Below are positions 1 to 8,107 of a stretch of 15,022 nucleotides of DNA, piece by piece. Positions within the stretch are counted from its first letter, which is position 1, and every line of letters starts with the position of its first letter. Both the position numbers and the translations under genes were made by a program. This DNA is from JAWLBR01 sp041687495 (lineage in GTDB: Bacteria > Bacillota > Limnochordia > DTU087 > JAAYGB01): assembly GCA_041687495.1 (NCBI GenBank), contig JAWLBR010000079.1, forward strand, positions 1-15,022, in the 5' to 3' direction. The notes below the pieces were generated by a model. It searched no databases. It was not told the origin of the DNA and worked only from the letters and a program-made list of their open reading frames with translations.

Positions 1-26
1 AGATGATCAAGTTAAAGGATGAGTGA
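1..26 (+). other. probable 3' end of an upstream gene (partial)
   Basis: Two frames are open up to the first ATPase gene, one ending with TGA at 20-22 and one with TGA at 24-26. Given the ATPase pair that follows, an Opp/Dpp permease gene ending here would be normal, but too little is visible to say which frame is used. Confidence 0.3.
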
Positions 27-30
27 CAAA

Positions 31-1041
31 ATGGCTATCCTTGATGTGTCTGACCTCAAAGCGTATTACGTCACTAATGTCTACGGAAAGATCCGTCAGG
101 TAAAGGCGGTCGACGGTGTGGACTTCACCTTGCAAGAAAACGAGATCTATGGAATTGCCGGGGAGTCTGGCTGCGGAAAAACTACTCTTCTCAAGACTCT
201 CTCGGGGCTGGCCAAACCGCCGCTGCGGTTCATGGGAGGAAGGGTGGAGTACAACCTAGGCGACAGGAGTCTGGATCTGATGCAGTTGCGCAGCGAATCT
301 GAACGCCGTCGGGTGAGGGGCTCCAGTATCTCCTATATCCCCCAGGGCTCCATGAGTGTGCTCAATCCGGTGCGCCGAATCAGCCGTGCCTTTCGGGACT
401 TTGTCGGGGCTCACCGAAACCTTAAGGAGATGGACTATGACCGGTTCGTGCAGCTGCACCTCAATGCGCTGGGACTGGACCGGGACATCCTCAAAGCTTA
501 TCCGCATCAGCTTTCCGGCGGAATGAGGCAGCGGGTGACTATTGCCCTGTCCACCATCCTGCGGCCTCGACTAATTTTGGCCGATGAACCTTCCACCGCT
601 CTGGATGTAGTCATGCAGAGAGGGGTAATTCAGCTCCTCAAGCAGATTAAGCACGACCAGAAGAATACCATTGTCATGGTTACCCACGATATGGCTATTC
701 ATGCCAACATCTGCGACCGACTGGCAATTATGTATGCGGGGAGAATCGTAGAGGAAGGCCGGGTACGGGATATCTTCAAGGATGCTCGCCATCCTTATAC
801 TCAGTTTCTCATGGGTTCTCTTCCGGTGATCGGAGACAAGTCATACCGCATCAGTGCTCCAGGCGCTCCGCCGTCTCTGCTGGATCCACCGACTGGGTGC
901 CGGTTCCATCCCCGCTGCCCGCAGGCGGGTGAGCGGTGTGGGCATGATGAACCGCAGTTCGTCGAGGTCAGTGACGGCCACCGGGTGGCCTGTCTCTCGG
1001 CTGGTGAGACTCAACGCCCCGCCAGAAAGGACGTTTCCTAG
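31..1041 (+). CDS. Opp/Dpp-type ABC transporter ATP-binding protein (DppD/OppD-like)
   Basis: This is a cytoplasmic ATPase subunit that powers import of peptides or, in many thermophiles and anaerobes, oligosaccharides through an Opp/Dpp permease. Counting from an ATG at 19, Walker A is GESGCGKT (48-55), the ABC signature LSGGMRQRV (165-173) and Walker B LILADEP (185-191). The C-terminal oligopeptide/dipeptide extension has cysteines near 294, 300, 307 and 324, in the CRFHPRC...C...C pattern linked to an Fe-S cluster in some DppD proteins. The ATG at 31 is preferred over the one at 19 because AAGGATGAG (15-23) sits seven bases before it, whereas the ATG at 19 lies inside that site. The next gene begins directly after its stop, so the two are one operon. 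The substrate cannot be read from the ATPase; nearby sugar-type enzymes make a saccharide ligand plausible. Confidence 0.93.
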   Translation: MAILDVSDLKAYYVTNVYGKIRQVKAVDGVDFTLQENEIYGIAGESGCGKTTLLKTLSGLAKPPLRFMGGRVEYNLGDRSLDLMQLRSESERRRVRGSSISYIPQGSMSVLNPVRRISRAFRDFVGAHRNLKEMDYDRFVQLHLNALGLDRDILKAYPHQLSGGMRQRVTIALSTILRPRLILADEPSTALDVVMQRGVIQLLKQIKHDQKNTIVMVTHDMAIHANICDRLAIMYAGRIVEEGRVRDIFKDARHPYTQFLMGSLPVIGDKSYRISAPGAPPSLLDPPTGCRFHPRCPQAGERCGHDEPQFVEVSDGHRVACLSAGETQRPARKDVS

Positions 1042-2013
1042 ATGAAAGCGAGCAATATGTTGTACTGCAATGAGCTGACTAAGGTATATGTCACCGGCGG
1101 GGGTTTTTCCCGCTCTCGACTTGTAGCTGTCAACAAGGCTTCGTTCTCGCTGAGCGCCCAGCGGCCAGAAATTTTGACTCTCGCTGGAGAGAGCGGCAGC
1201 GGCAAGACAACAGTGTCAAAGCTGATCTTGGGCTTTGAGGAGCCTACAAGCGGTACCATTCTTTACAAGGGCCGGCTTGTCTCCAGCTTAAGGAAGCGGC
1301 AGGAAAGGCTCAACTTCATGCGGGAAGTGCAGCCTGTATTCCAGAACCCATTTGAGACCTTCAATCCGCTGCGTACGGTAGATCGGTACCTATTTGACAC
1401 AGAGGCAAACTTTAACGGTACGGCTTCCCGGCTTGGTCGACAGGCCGCGGTGGAGGAAGCGTTGGAAATGGTAGGATTGTCGCTGCAGGAGGTGAAGGGC
1501 AGGTACCCTAGCGAAATGTCCGGAGGGCAGCTGCAGCGCATTTCCTTGGCTCGGTCGCTGATCACCCATCCTACTTTGCTGGTGGCCGACGAACCGGTAT
1601 CGATGATCGATGCATCGCTGCGTATGTCGGTTGTCAACCTCTTCCGGGAACTCAAGCAACAAAGTGGTGTCAGCGTTATTTACATTACCCACGACCTGGC
1701 CACCGCCTACTATGTGAGCGACCGGATCGCGGTGATGCTGCGGGGGTGCATTGTGGAGATGGGTACAGTAGAGCAGGTGCTGGAGACTCCCTTGCATCCG
1801 TACACCCAAATTCTTAAGGAATCCGTTCCCGTACCAGACCCTGACAACCAGTGGGAGGGTGAGATCGAGCTAACGGATCTGGAGGTTAGGGAGTACAATC
1901 GCAGAGGGTGTCGGTTTGCAGGTAGATGCCCTGAAGTCATGGAGATTTGCCGCAAAGCAGAGCCATTGAGCAAAGCCATAGCTGGACGTTCAGTCATGTG
2001 CCACCTATACTAG
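1042..2013 (+). CDS. Opp/Dpp-type ABC transporter ATP-binding protein (DppF/OppF-like)
   Basis: This is the second ATPase of the importer, expected to pair with the product of the preceding gene. Walker A is GESGSGKT (49-56), the signature MSGGQLQR (159-166) and Walker B LLVADEP (179-185), followed by an H-loop in YITHDLA. The C-terminal family extension again carries four cysteines (about 290, 296, 303, 320), so both ATPases may bind an Fe-S cluster. Translation starts on the base after the previous stop codon. AGAAAGGA at 1023-1030 lies 11 bases upstream of the ATG; a second in-frame ATG at 1057 is possible. The following 204 bp hold no clear terminator, so read-through into the TIM-barrel gene cannot be excluded. 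Family assignment is secure; substrate is not. Confidence 0.93.
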   Translation: MKASNMLYCNELTKVYVTGGGFSRSRLVAVNKASFSLSAQRPEILTLAGESGSGKTTVSKLILGFEEPTSGTILYKGRLVSSLRKRQERLNFMREVQPVFQNPFETFNPLRTVDRYLFDTEANFNGTASRLGRQAAVEEALEMVGLSLQEVKGRYPSEMSGGQLQRISLARSLITHPTLLVADEPVSMIDASLRMSVVNLFRELKQQSGVSVIYITHDLATAYYVSDRIAVMLRGCIVEMGTVEQVLETPLHPYTQILKESVPVPDPDNQWEGEIELTDLEVREYNRRGCRFAGRCPEVMEICRKAEPLSKAIAGRSVMCHLY

Positions 2014-2126
2014 GCGTAAGCGATATGAGATAGAGGGGTTTACCACTCCAGAAAAGGAAAGCCGCTGTCATGTGTGTTTATAGGGCACGTAACTTACTGC
2101 GGGTTAACTATAGCGACTGTTGCTAG

Positions 2127-2198
2127 CCTTGCCATTTGGCAGGGAAATGTGAATTCGCGGTTAAGAATAATGTTAGTTTGTCAACAGGGCGTGCCCTG
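2127..2198. promoter_or_regulatory. two inverted repeats in the leader of the first TIM-barrel gene
   Basis: The 204-bp gap after the ATPase genes holds CCTTGCC/GGCAGGG around ATTT (2127-2144) and CAGGGC-GT-GCCCTG (2185-2198). The second lies about 20 bp before the start codon, just upstream of the AGGGGG ribosome binding site. Neither has a following T-run, so they look more like operators or leader hairpins than terminators. No convincing promoter boxes were found. Confidence 0.4.
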
Positions 2199-2217
2199 AA
2201 GAATAGGGGGAACTGGA

Positions 2218-3114
2218 ATGAAGCTTGGTTTGAGTACTTACAGCTTAATGAATGCCATTAAGGCTGGGGAGATGACTGTACTTGATGTTATCTCTTGGAT
2301 CGCTGACAACGGCGGTGAGCATGTTGAGATTGTTCCCTTTGGGTATCAGTTGGTGGGAAACGAAGCACTCATTGACGGGATCCGGGAGAAGGCGGCTGAG
2401 GTTGGGCTGGAGATATCCAACTATGCTATTTTGGCCAATTTAATAAAGGAGACCGAGGAAGAGCGGGAGGCAGAAGTGCAGCGGCTGATGGGTGAAGTCG
2501 ATATTGCCCACCGGTTGGGAGTCAAGCTGATGCGCCACGATGTCTCGGCGTTTCGCCGCCCCATGGACCAAAACACCATGGTGGACTTCGCTAGGGAGCT
2601 GCCTTTGATGGTAGAGGCTTGTCGACGGGTCGCCGACTATGCTGCCCAGTACGGGATCACCACCACGGTGGAGAACCACGGCTTTTATGTGAACGGAAGC
2701 GACCGGGTGCAGTGGCTGATTGCCGAGGTGGATCGCCCTAACTACAAGCAGACCATTGATGTGGGCAACTTCTGGTGCATGGACGAAGACCCTGTGGTTG
2801 GCGTCAAGAAGTGTGTCCAGAACGCGGCTATGGTTCACCTCAAGGACTTTTACTACCGCAAAGCCAGCCAATTTGCTAAAGCCGGTGAGTTGTATCGGTG
2901 CGACTCTGGTACATGGTTTAAGACCTACACAGGCAATCTTCTTCGAGGTTCCATCCTAGGAGAGGGTGATATCGATCTGTGGGAGATTCTTCGGGTCCTT
3001 AAGCAATCCAATTACGACGGCTACCTATCCATCGAGTTTGAAGGGATGGAAGACTGCCGGGTGGCTTCCCGCGCCAGCCTCGAAAACGCCCGCCGCATCT
3101 GGGACGCGATCTAA
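2218..3114 (+). CDS. sugar phosphate isomerase/epimerase-like TIM-barrel protein
   Basis: A 298-residue protein of the xylose isomerase-like / AP endonuclease 2 TIM-barrel superfamily. Members bind a divalent metal and usually isomerise, epimerise or dehydrate sugars, inositols or related polyols in the cytoplasm. The expected ligands sit at the ends of the late strands: E152 in TVENHG, D181 in IDVGN, H207 in MVHLKD and E273 in SIEFEG. The N-terminus MKLGLSTYS is the usual first strand. AGGGGG lies about 8 bases before the ATG. The gene is 204 bp after the ABC ATPases on the same strand, which fits action on an imported carbohydrate, but the reaction cannot be named from sequence. The other two TIM barrels in the window are clearly divergent from it. 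Confidence 0.88.
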   Translation: MKLGLSTYSLMNAIKAGEMTVLDVISWIADNGGEHVEIVPFGYQLVGNEALIDGIREKAAEVGLEISNYAILANLIKETEEEREAEVQRLMGEVDIAHRLGVKLMRHDVSAFRRPMDQNTMVDFARELPLMVEACRRVADYAAQYGITTTVENHGFYVNGSDRVQWLIAEVDRPNYKQTIDVGNFWCMDEDPVVGVKKCVQNAAMVHLKDFYYRKASQFAKAGELYRCDSGTWFKTYTGNLLRGSILGEGDIDLWEILRVLKQSNYDGYLSIEFEGMEDCRVASRASLENARRIWDAI

Positions 3115-3206
3115 GCACGTCTCGTGACCTACTGGTTTGGCACCGGGCATAAATCTCCTGCGTTTGGGACTAGCTATAAGTTAGCAGTACAAAGGAGATG
3201 ACGCCA

Positions 3207-3620
3207 GTGCATACCGATACAACCCGGGTCGGGCAGGACCAGGGGACCATCACCTTTGATACCAGGGGAATTCACGCCCAGGCTGACCTGTGGGGCTGCA
3301 GTTTTGAGGTGCTCGACGATATGAATCGGGTGCGGAGTTTGATGCTGGAGGCGGCTAGAAAAGCTCAGATGACCGTTCTCGGGGAGGTCTCCCATAAATT
3401 TGAGCCACAAGGCTGTGCGGTGATTCTACTGTTGGCTGAAAGCCACGCTTCCATTCACACCTATCCAGAAAGCGGCTATACCGCGGTGGACGTGTTTACA
3501 TGTGGTGAGGGGGATTCGGAAGTAGCTCTCGAGTACATTGTGGAAGAATTGCGGCCGACCCACTATACTTCATGGTCGGTAGAGCGAGGTCACGGTGAGG
3601 TCCCCGAAATTGAGGAGTAA
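3207..3620 (+). CDS. speH: S-adenosylmethionine decarboxylase proenzyme (prokaryotic SpeH type)
   Basis: It makes decarboxylated S-adenosylmethionine, the aminopropyl donor for spermidine synthesis. The proenzyme cleaves itself in LLAESHASIHTYPE, and the Ser after Glu becomes the pyruvoyl cofactor. Counting from the GTG at 3207, the key residues are S79, H84 and C99, with the same spacing as S63, H68 and C83 of the Thermotoga maritima enzyme. GTG 3207 is chosen because AAAGGAG (3191-3197) lies nine bases before it, whereas the ATG at 3198 overlaps that site. Even so the protein has about 16 extra N-terminal residues relative to T. maritima. No spermidine synthase gene is adjacent. A strong terminator follows, so the gene is probably transcribed alone or with the upstream TIM barrel. 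Confidence 0.96.
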   Translation: MHTDTTRVGQDQGTITFDTRGIHAQADLWGCSFEVLDDMNRVRSLMLEAARKAQMTVLGEVSHKFEPQGCAVILLLAESHASIHTYPESGYTAVDVFTCGEGDSEVALEYIVEELRPTHYTSWSVERGHGEVPEIEE

Positions 3621-3636
3621 ATAGGGCGTACCCTAT
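3621..3636 (+). repeat. short inverted repeat directly after speH stop
   Basis: ATAGGG and CCCTAT flank CGTA immediately after the speH stop codon. It may be a small hairpin preceding the terminator, or an operator. Confidence 0.4.
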
Positions 3637-3640
3637 GCAG

Positions 3641-3680
3641 AGCAAAGCGCGGAGAACCTTCTGGTTCTGCGTGCTTTGTT
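3641..3680 (+). terminator. rho-independent terminator of speH
   Basis: Arms 3641-3658 and 3663-3680 form an 18-pair stem with one mismatch and two G-T pairs around TTCT, followed by TGGTTTTAG. It begins 20 bases after the speH stop. Confidence 0.8.
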
Positions 3681-3758
3681 TGGTTTTAGCCCAACTATTG
3701 AACAACTGTTCACTTCCAAGCGTAGAGTGTGGCATAAACCTTGTGGGAGTGATGGCCT

Positions 3759-4508
3759 ATGGCATGTGGTAATCCAGTATGGGGGCGGCAGGCTTGCCCC
3801 GGAGGGACCCTTTACCAAATTAGGCGGGGAGATACTTTGTATCGCATTGCCCAGCGGTACAACCTAACAGTGGATGCATTGCTTCGAGCCAATCCCGGAG
3901 TTGATCCTCGCAATCTGCAGGTGGGGCAGTCCATCTGCATTCCTGACACTCCGGATGGGCGCTGCCCCGGCGGTCAGATTTACACTATTCGGGCCGGAGA
4001 CACCTTCTATGAGTTGGCGCAGCGGTTTGGTGTTCCTTTGGAAAGTATACTGCAGGCCAATCCTGAAGTGGACCCCGATCGCCTGAGGATTGGGCAAGAG
4101 ATCTGTATCCCGGCAGTAGGTGTGCCAAGTCTTCCCTGTTGTTCAGTCCTCGGCCCTGAAGACCCAGCTGTTGCTGCGTCCAGTCTGGGCGTCGTTGGGG
4201 TGGGACAGGTGGCAACCGGCAGCTATGCGCTGACCTTTGCTGCCACTAATCTGCCGGAACCATCAGAGCTAGGCGACTTTAACCGGTATGTGGGACTGGT
4301 GATTTTGGCACCGACGGACGAACCGCCACCGAGGTTTTCAGCACTGCTGGAGCCTAGCCAAATCCTCGATCAGCCGATTACTTGGAGTGGGACTCGGGTC
4401 ATCGGAGAGGCCCCGGGCAATGGGACGATCCTGCAGATTCGTCCATTCAACACAGAGACAGGGGTGGACGGTGCTCCGGTGCTCGTCGGACAGCTGGAAT
4501 GCACCTAG
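3759..4508 (+). CDS. two-LysM-domain protein with an unassigned C-terminal domain
   Basis: A 249-residue protein with two LysM modules (about 18-62 and 74-118), each with the GDTxY...A.R(Y/F) opening and closing in ICIP. LysM binds N-acetylglucosamine polymers such as peptidoglycan. The N-terminus is not hydrophobic, so there is no ordinary signal peptide; in spore formers such proteins can be deposited at the forespore surface or cortex. Cysteines flank the modules (C3, C13, C60, C69, C116, C127, C128). Residues about 123-249 form a beta-rich-looking, proline-containing domain that I do not recognise and that contains no catalytic motif I can see. GGGAG at 3745-3749 lies nine bases before the ATG. 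A spore role is inferred only from the germination genes nearby. Confidence 0.8.
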   Translation: MACGNPVWGRQACPGGTLYQIRRGDTLYRIAQRYNLTVDALLRANPGVDPRNLQVGQSICIPDTPDGRCPGGQIYTIRAGDTFYELAQRFGVPLESILQANPEVDPDRLRIGQEICIPAVGVPSLPCCSVLGPEDPAVAASSLGVVGVGQVATGSYALTFAATNLPEPSELGDFNRYVGLVILAPTDEPPPRFSALLEPSQILDQPITWSGTRVIGEAPGNGTILQIRPFNTETGVDGAPVLVGQLECT

Positions 4509-4564
4509 GACTTGAAGGGGCAGGATTGAGTCAGTCGTACCCCTGCACTGATCTGCCTGTGGGT

Positions 4565-5380
4565 TCACTTGATAGCCTCCCTGATTAGGAGGGTCAAAGC
4601 CAAAAGAATCGGCTGATGGGCTAAGTAGATAACCAGTGACCGTCGGCCCAAAGCGACGAGCGTAGACACTGCGTAGGAGTCAGGTTGCATGCGCACCCCA
4701 GCTCGGCGGGCTGCCAACGGGTAGGCTAAGCTGCCTACGTATATTCCAATATACACTACCCCTAGCCACGGAACTAGAGGATAGTAATCAGCCATTGCGT
4801 ACCGCACTCGCGCTACTCCCAGGGGCAACAGCCAGGGGGATGCCGCATTGAGTGGTGGTGCGGCAAAATCGCAGACAAGGATAAGCAGACCCAGTATACC
4901 CGCTATCTTTGGGCTGGGCAGGACAGGAATCGACAACAGTGAAGCGGCAGAAATCAAATGCAGGATACCAAAGTACACGGGGTTGTCCAAGAAGAACACT
5001 GTGACTGAGGTGACCACTGCTGCCCACAAAAGCAGTTTTAGTCCTCGCAGTGCCAGCCGCCTTCTGGGGTCTTGCCCTGCGAGTTGGCGGCGGTGGAAAC
5101 TGATGTACAGAGAAATTCCTACTATGGTCAAAAAAGAAGTCCCAATACTGCGGGCAGCTGCTTGAAAACCCGGTCCGGGAATGTACCAGTCGACAAGGCC
5201 GAAAAAAGAAAGATTCCAAATCTCGTGGTAGATGACCATTGCGACAATGCTCAGGCCTCTGAGACAGTCTATTTCCCAATAGCGGGAGGAGCGAAGGCTT
5301 TCCTGCTGCACCCGGCCTTTGGAAGTACTCGCCGTGCCGCCTTTGGACTGGGCTGCGGCTTCGGAAATTTTGTCGGCCAT
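4565..5380 (-). CDS. DUF1624 / HGSNAT-like multi-pass membrane acyltransferase
   Basis: A membrane protein resembling the catalytic region of heparan-alpha-glucosaminide N-acetyltransferase (DUF1624, PF07786). The N-terminal signature is RYWEIDCLRGLSIVAMVIYH, with the conserved Arg-Gly and a His likely at the active site, followed by about seven hydrophobic segments and ending in LVIYLAHQPILLAL. Eukaryotic relatives move acetyl groups across a membrane to an amino sugar; the bacterial substrate is unknown, but cell-wall sugars are reasonable. The ATG at 5380 is preferred because AGGGGGAAGGTGG precedes it closely; an in-frame ATG at 5422 would add 14 residues but has no ribosome binding site. 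A cytoplasmic tail of about 30 residues precedes the first membrane segment. The gene is convergent with the LysM gene and is separated from ypeB by a hairpin. Confidence 0.78.
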   Translation of the reverse strand: MADKISEAAAQSKGGTASTSKGRVQQESLRSSRYWEIDCLRGLSIVAMVIYHEIWNLSFFGLVDWYIPGPGFQAAARSIGTSFLTIVGISLYISFHRRQLAGQDPRRRLALRGLKLLLWAAVVTSVTVFFLDNPVYFGILHLISAASLLSIPVLPSPKIAGILGLLILVCDFAAPPLNAASPWLLPLGVARVRYAMADYYPLVPWLGVVYIGIYVGSLAYPLAARRAGVRMQPDSYAVSTLVALGRRSLVIYLAHQPILLALTLLIREAIK

Positions 5381-5505
5381 TCCACCTTCCCCCTCATAAT
5401 CCAAGGTGCTTTCCATCTGCACACCCAGAGCCGTTCGCTGCAGAGAAGTATTTCCCTCCTAACTGATATGGCCGAAAAGTAGACCCAACTGTAGTAAGTA
5501 GAAAG

Positions 5506-5539
5506 GAACCTCATTCCCAAGGTGATGGGAATGAGGTTC
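5506..5539 (-). terminator. terminator after ypeB
   Basis: A perfect 13-bp inverted repeat, GAACCTCATTCCC and its complement, surrounds an 8-base loop. It lies about 35 bp beyond the ypeB stop. The minus-strand tail CTTTC is a weak U-tract, so termination may be partial and allow some read-through into the acyltransferase gene. Confidence 0.65.
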
Positions 5540-5573
5540 TGCGCTGAAAAAAGTGCTACTTTGGGCGCAAGCC

Positions 5574-6950
5574 CTACATGGTCGTTCGCCCTTCTTCGTT
5601 CTCGATAATCTTGAGGATGTTTACTACGTCTCCAGTGACTGCGTCCACGTAGAAGACAAAGGGTTCGCCGCGGTCAGTTTGTCCTTTGAACTCCCAGCAG
5701 AAGGCTTCCTTTCCGGTAACCAACGGGATGACAGCCAAACCACTGTCAGCAATGTTGATGCCTGGGCTGACGGCTTTTCGGGCATCCTCTTCGGTGATCT
5801 TCGGTTCTGGAATATCCCGTTTGTGGTGATGCATGATGTACTGCAGACCCTCAAAGCCAAGGATTTCTCCGTTATCTAGAGCTACCTTGATCTTGATCAT
5901 GTCAGGGTAGATGACTACGCCATCGCTCTCCCGGGCAAAGGGTATCACAGCCACATGGTCTGGGTACTGAACATAAGTCGGCACCATATCGGTAAAGCCT
6001 CTTTGGTTCAAGAACTCTTTGGCTGTAGCCACTGCCTGCTCCAGTGAGATCTTCACCTCTCCAACGTCCCGGTTGACCAGCATATTGATGACATGGCCGC
6101 CTTTTTTGGAGATATCCAGTGAAATCGTTGACTGGTCGTTGTCTCGGTCTCCCTCCTGGCCGCGGATGTCAATGGTCCAGGCTGGAATTTTGCCTCGGAT
6201 CTCTCCAGCCTTGACGGCCCTGGCGTTGGCTGGTGCAGTCTCCTTGGGCACGAATTCCAACGCCTTGCGCTCAGCCTGCTCTTGGGACACTTCCGGCCCG
6301 GTTAGACCCTTCGGTTTCTGATCCATTACGTGATCCGAGAAAGGACCGTCGTAGATCAGGGTCGGGTATTCATTCATCTGTTTCTCGATGTCGGCAAATC
6401 CGGTTTTCTGAATCTCCTTTGACTCCTGCCGCAGTCGGGGATTGGCGGTCCGGTGCAGCTCCCGCCAACTTAGCTTCCCGTTGTTGACGTCGGCTTGAAT
6501 ACCCTGCAAGAGGCCGCCTAGCTCGTCGGCTTCGCTGCGGAGTTTAGATAGTTTCTCCTGCTCTTCCTGGGAGAGAGTCATGCCCATGGCGTTTTTCCGC
6601 AGGAGGCTGAAAGCGTAGTCTCCCGCTTGGCTGAGAAACTGCTCTGTTCTCATTGCGGTTCCCTGCGCTAAAGGAAGCCTCCCTAGATTGGCTTGGGCTG
6701 CTTCTGCCTGTCTCCATACATCCGACAGGTTGACTAGATTTTGCTCTAGCGTATTTGACACTAGACTCTTGGCCAGTTTGACCTGTACGTTCTCCATGTT
6801 CTCCAGCAGTCCAAAAAACGCTTGTCTGTAGCTGTTCGCCACCGATACCTCTAGCTGCTGTCTCGCGTTGTGCTCTGTGTAGCCATAGTAACCGGCGGCT
6901 ATGACTCCTAGAGCTAGTACCGCGACTACCGGTATCGCCCAATTTCTCAC
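5574..6950 (-). CDS. ypeB: germination protein YpeB
   Basis: YpeB accompanies the cortex-lytic enzyme SleB in the dormant spore; in Bacillus each is needed for stable accumulation of the other. The 458-residue product is the usual family length. It starts with a membrane anchor (about 4-24), followed by a long helical region (about 30-200) and repeated PepSY-type domains in the C-terminal half, ending in FYVDAVTGDVVNILKI. The start codon is GTG, with AAAGGGG about 10 bases upstream. The gene lies 23 bp downstream of sleB on the same strand, the classic sleB-ypeB operon. Expression in the forespore (sigma G) is known for Bacillus homologues; I could not point to a convincing sigma-G promoter here. 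Confidence 0.95.
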   Translation of the reverse strand: MRNWAIPVVAVLALGVIAAGYYGYTEHNARQQLEVSVANSYRQAFFGLLENMENVQVKLAKSLVSNTLEQNLVNLSDVWRQAEAAQANLGRLPLAQGTAMRTEQFLSQAGDYAFSLLRKNAMGMTLSQEEQEKLSKLRSEADELGGLLQGIQADVNNGKLSWRELHRTANPRLRQESKEIQKTGFADIEKQMNEYPTLIYDGPFSDHVMDQKPKGLTGPEVSQEQAERKALEFVPKETAPANARAVKAGEIRGKIPAWTIDIRGQEGDRDNDQSTISLDISKKGGHVINMLVNRDVGEVKISLEQAVATAKEFLNQRGFTDMVPTYVQYPDHVAVIPFARESDGVVIYPDMIKIKVALDNGEILGFEGLQYIMHHHKRDIPEPKITEEDARKAVSPGINIADSGLAVIPLVTGKEAFCWEFKGQTDRGEPFVFYVDAVTGDVVNILKIIENEEGRTTM

Positions 6951-6973
6951 AGTAATTAACCCCTTTCAGACGT

Positions 6974-7693
6974 TCATTTGGCAAAGACGTGTTTTCCGAT
7001 ACGGGCGACAATGGATCTTGACCAAATCCATTTGCTGCTGATTGGCTTCGAGGGATTCCAGAAGAATATGCACCCGTAAGTGGGGTCGTATCCATTGATG
7101 GCATCCCGAGCTGCCTTGACAGCTGTTGCGTCTGGTGTTCTTCGCCACACTAGCCCATTGGTAACTGACTCAAACGCATGGGGCTGGTGCACCACTCCAC
7201 TCAAGTTGTTGGGAAACTTGGGGCTCTTGACCCGGTTGAGAATGACTGCTGCCACTGCTACCTGTCCCCGGTAGGGCTCTCCCTCTGCTTCAGCGGCCAC
7301 CAGCCGGGACAAAAGGTTGACGTCGTTGCTACCAGAGACTCCGGCGGCCTCCGCTCTGCTGATTACCGGCTGCGTCTCTTCGCCGTGCTCGAGTCCAAGC
7401 AAAGAGGCCCAAGTCGTTGCCTCCACCGCTCCGCTGGCCGCTAGACCCATTTCCTCTTGGTACTGTTGGACAGCATCGGCTGTCTGTACGTCAAAAATGC
7501 CGTCAACAGGATCTGAGAAATAGCCTAACTCCTGCAGTCTGGTCTGAACAACTTTGACATTGGCTCCTTCAGCTCCCCAACTCAGTGGCGAGAAACTCCC
7601 AGGAACCCCACTGGTGGGCAGCAAGCGGTAGTAAGTGACAGCTGCAGTCAAAAGTAGAAGTGTGGTAAAAACAAGAACGACCCTTTTTTTCAT
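6974..7693 (-). CDS. sleB: spore cortex-lytic enzyme SleB
   Basis: A lytic transglycosylase that degrades muramic-delta-lactam-containing cortex peptidoglycan when spores germinate. The 239-residue protein has a hydrophobic export segment (about 4-22), one PG_binding_1 domain (about 38-100) and a C-terminal Hydrolase_2/SleB domain (about 122-239). The active-site region reads AAEAEGEPYRGQVAVAAV, with glutamates 135, 137 and 139; the first is the best candidate for the catalytic acid. The ATG has GGAGG about nine bases upstream and begins a typical MKKR signal. It is first in an operon with ypeB. Its catalytic domain is about 79% identical (hand count, 93/118) to that of the second SleB-type protein in this window. 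Confidence 0.96.
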   Translation of the reverse strand: MKKRVVLVFTTLLLLTAAVTYYRLLPTSGVPGSFSPLSWGAEGANVKVVQTRLQELGYFSDPVDGIFDVQTADAVQQYQEEMGLAASGAVEATTWASLLGLEHGEETQPVISRAEAAGVSGSNDVNLLSRLVAAEAEGEPYRGQVAVAAVILNRVKSPKFPNNLSGVVHQPHAFESVTNGLVWRRTPDATAVKAARDAINGYDPTYGCIFFWNPSKPISSKWIWSRSIVARIGKHVFAK

Positions 7694-7925
7694 AGTGTGT
7701 ACCCTCCATACCCTGTCTGCTGGCGTAATCTACCGATATTTTCCCAAAGAGCCTATTGCCTTTATGCGCTAGAAGCTACGGTGGTACTTGGTAAGTATTT
7801 GCTGAAACGGGCCAAAGTAGACAAGCGGGAGGATATAACCGGAAAAGGGGTACAAAAAAGAGGCACACAATGAGAGTTCGGAGGCGAGTACTTCGGGGAC
7901 TGACAATTCGAGGGGACAAACAAAA
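7694..7925. other. non-coding stretch upstream of sleB
   Basis: This contains the sleB ribosome binding site and presumably its promoter. I found no convincing sigma-A or sigma-G boxes and no credible ORF. A possible plus-strand ATG at 7870 has no good ribosome binding site and runs into the terminator hairpin. Confidence 0.5.
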
Positions 7926-7959
7926 AATGCGGGTAAGCTTCAGGCAGCTTACCCGCATT
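7926..7959 (-). terminator. strong rho-independent terminator downstream of the CD3324-family gene
   Basis: A perfect 14-bp stem (7926-7939 with 7946-7959) encloses a 6-base loop. On the minus strand it is followed by a run of six T, then GTTTG. It ends the minus-strand transcript from the CD3324-family gene and insulates sleB. Confidence 0.88.
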
Positions 7960-7993
7960 CCCTCTTTAGGAGTCTATAGCTGACTCCACCTCG

Positions 7994-8046
7994 GGTTGAT
8001 CAAATCAACCACCCCCTCGTTGGGATCAATGTAGGCCTGATCCCAA
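7994..8046. repeat. two adjacent perfect hairpins in the 3' untranslated region
   Basis: GGTTGAT/ATCAACC around CAA (7994-8010) and TTGGGATCA/TGATCCCAA around 9 bases (8020-8046) lie between the CD3324-family stop and its terminator. Neither has a T-run. They could protect mRNA or be part of a short repeat element; there is no second copy in the window. Confidence 0.45.
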
Positions 8047-8107
8047 GACTAGTGTAACAAGAAATCGCAAAGCCGGTGTACCAAGTCTGGATCAGAACTG
8101 TTCTTTC

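Noticed and set aside
5269..5520. 83-codon minus-strand ORF overlapping the start of the acyltransferase gene
   Set aside because: It is out of frame with the clear membrane protein and starts inside the ypeB terminator hairpin. The AGGAGG at about 5455-5460 is not followed by a suitable start codon.
7694..7780. Sigma-G promoter for sleB
   Set aside because: A GCATA-like -35 exists but no CATNNTA-like -10 at the right distance could be found.
7776..7958. 60-codon minus-strand ORF
   Set aside because: Its start codon lies inside the strong terminator hairpin, there is no ribosome binding site, and the sequence has no family pattern.
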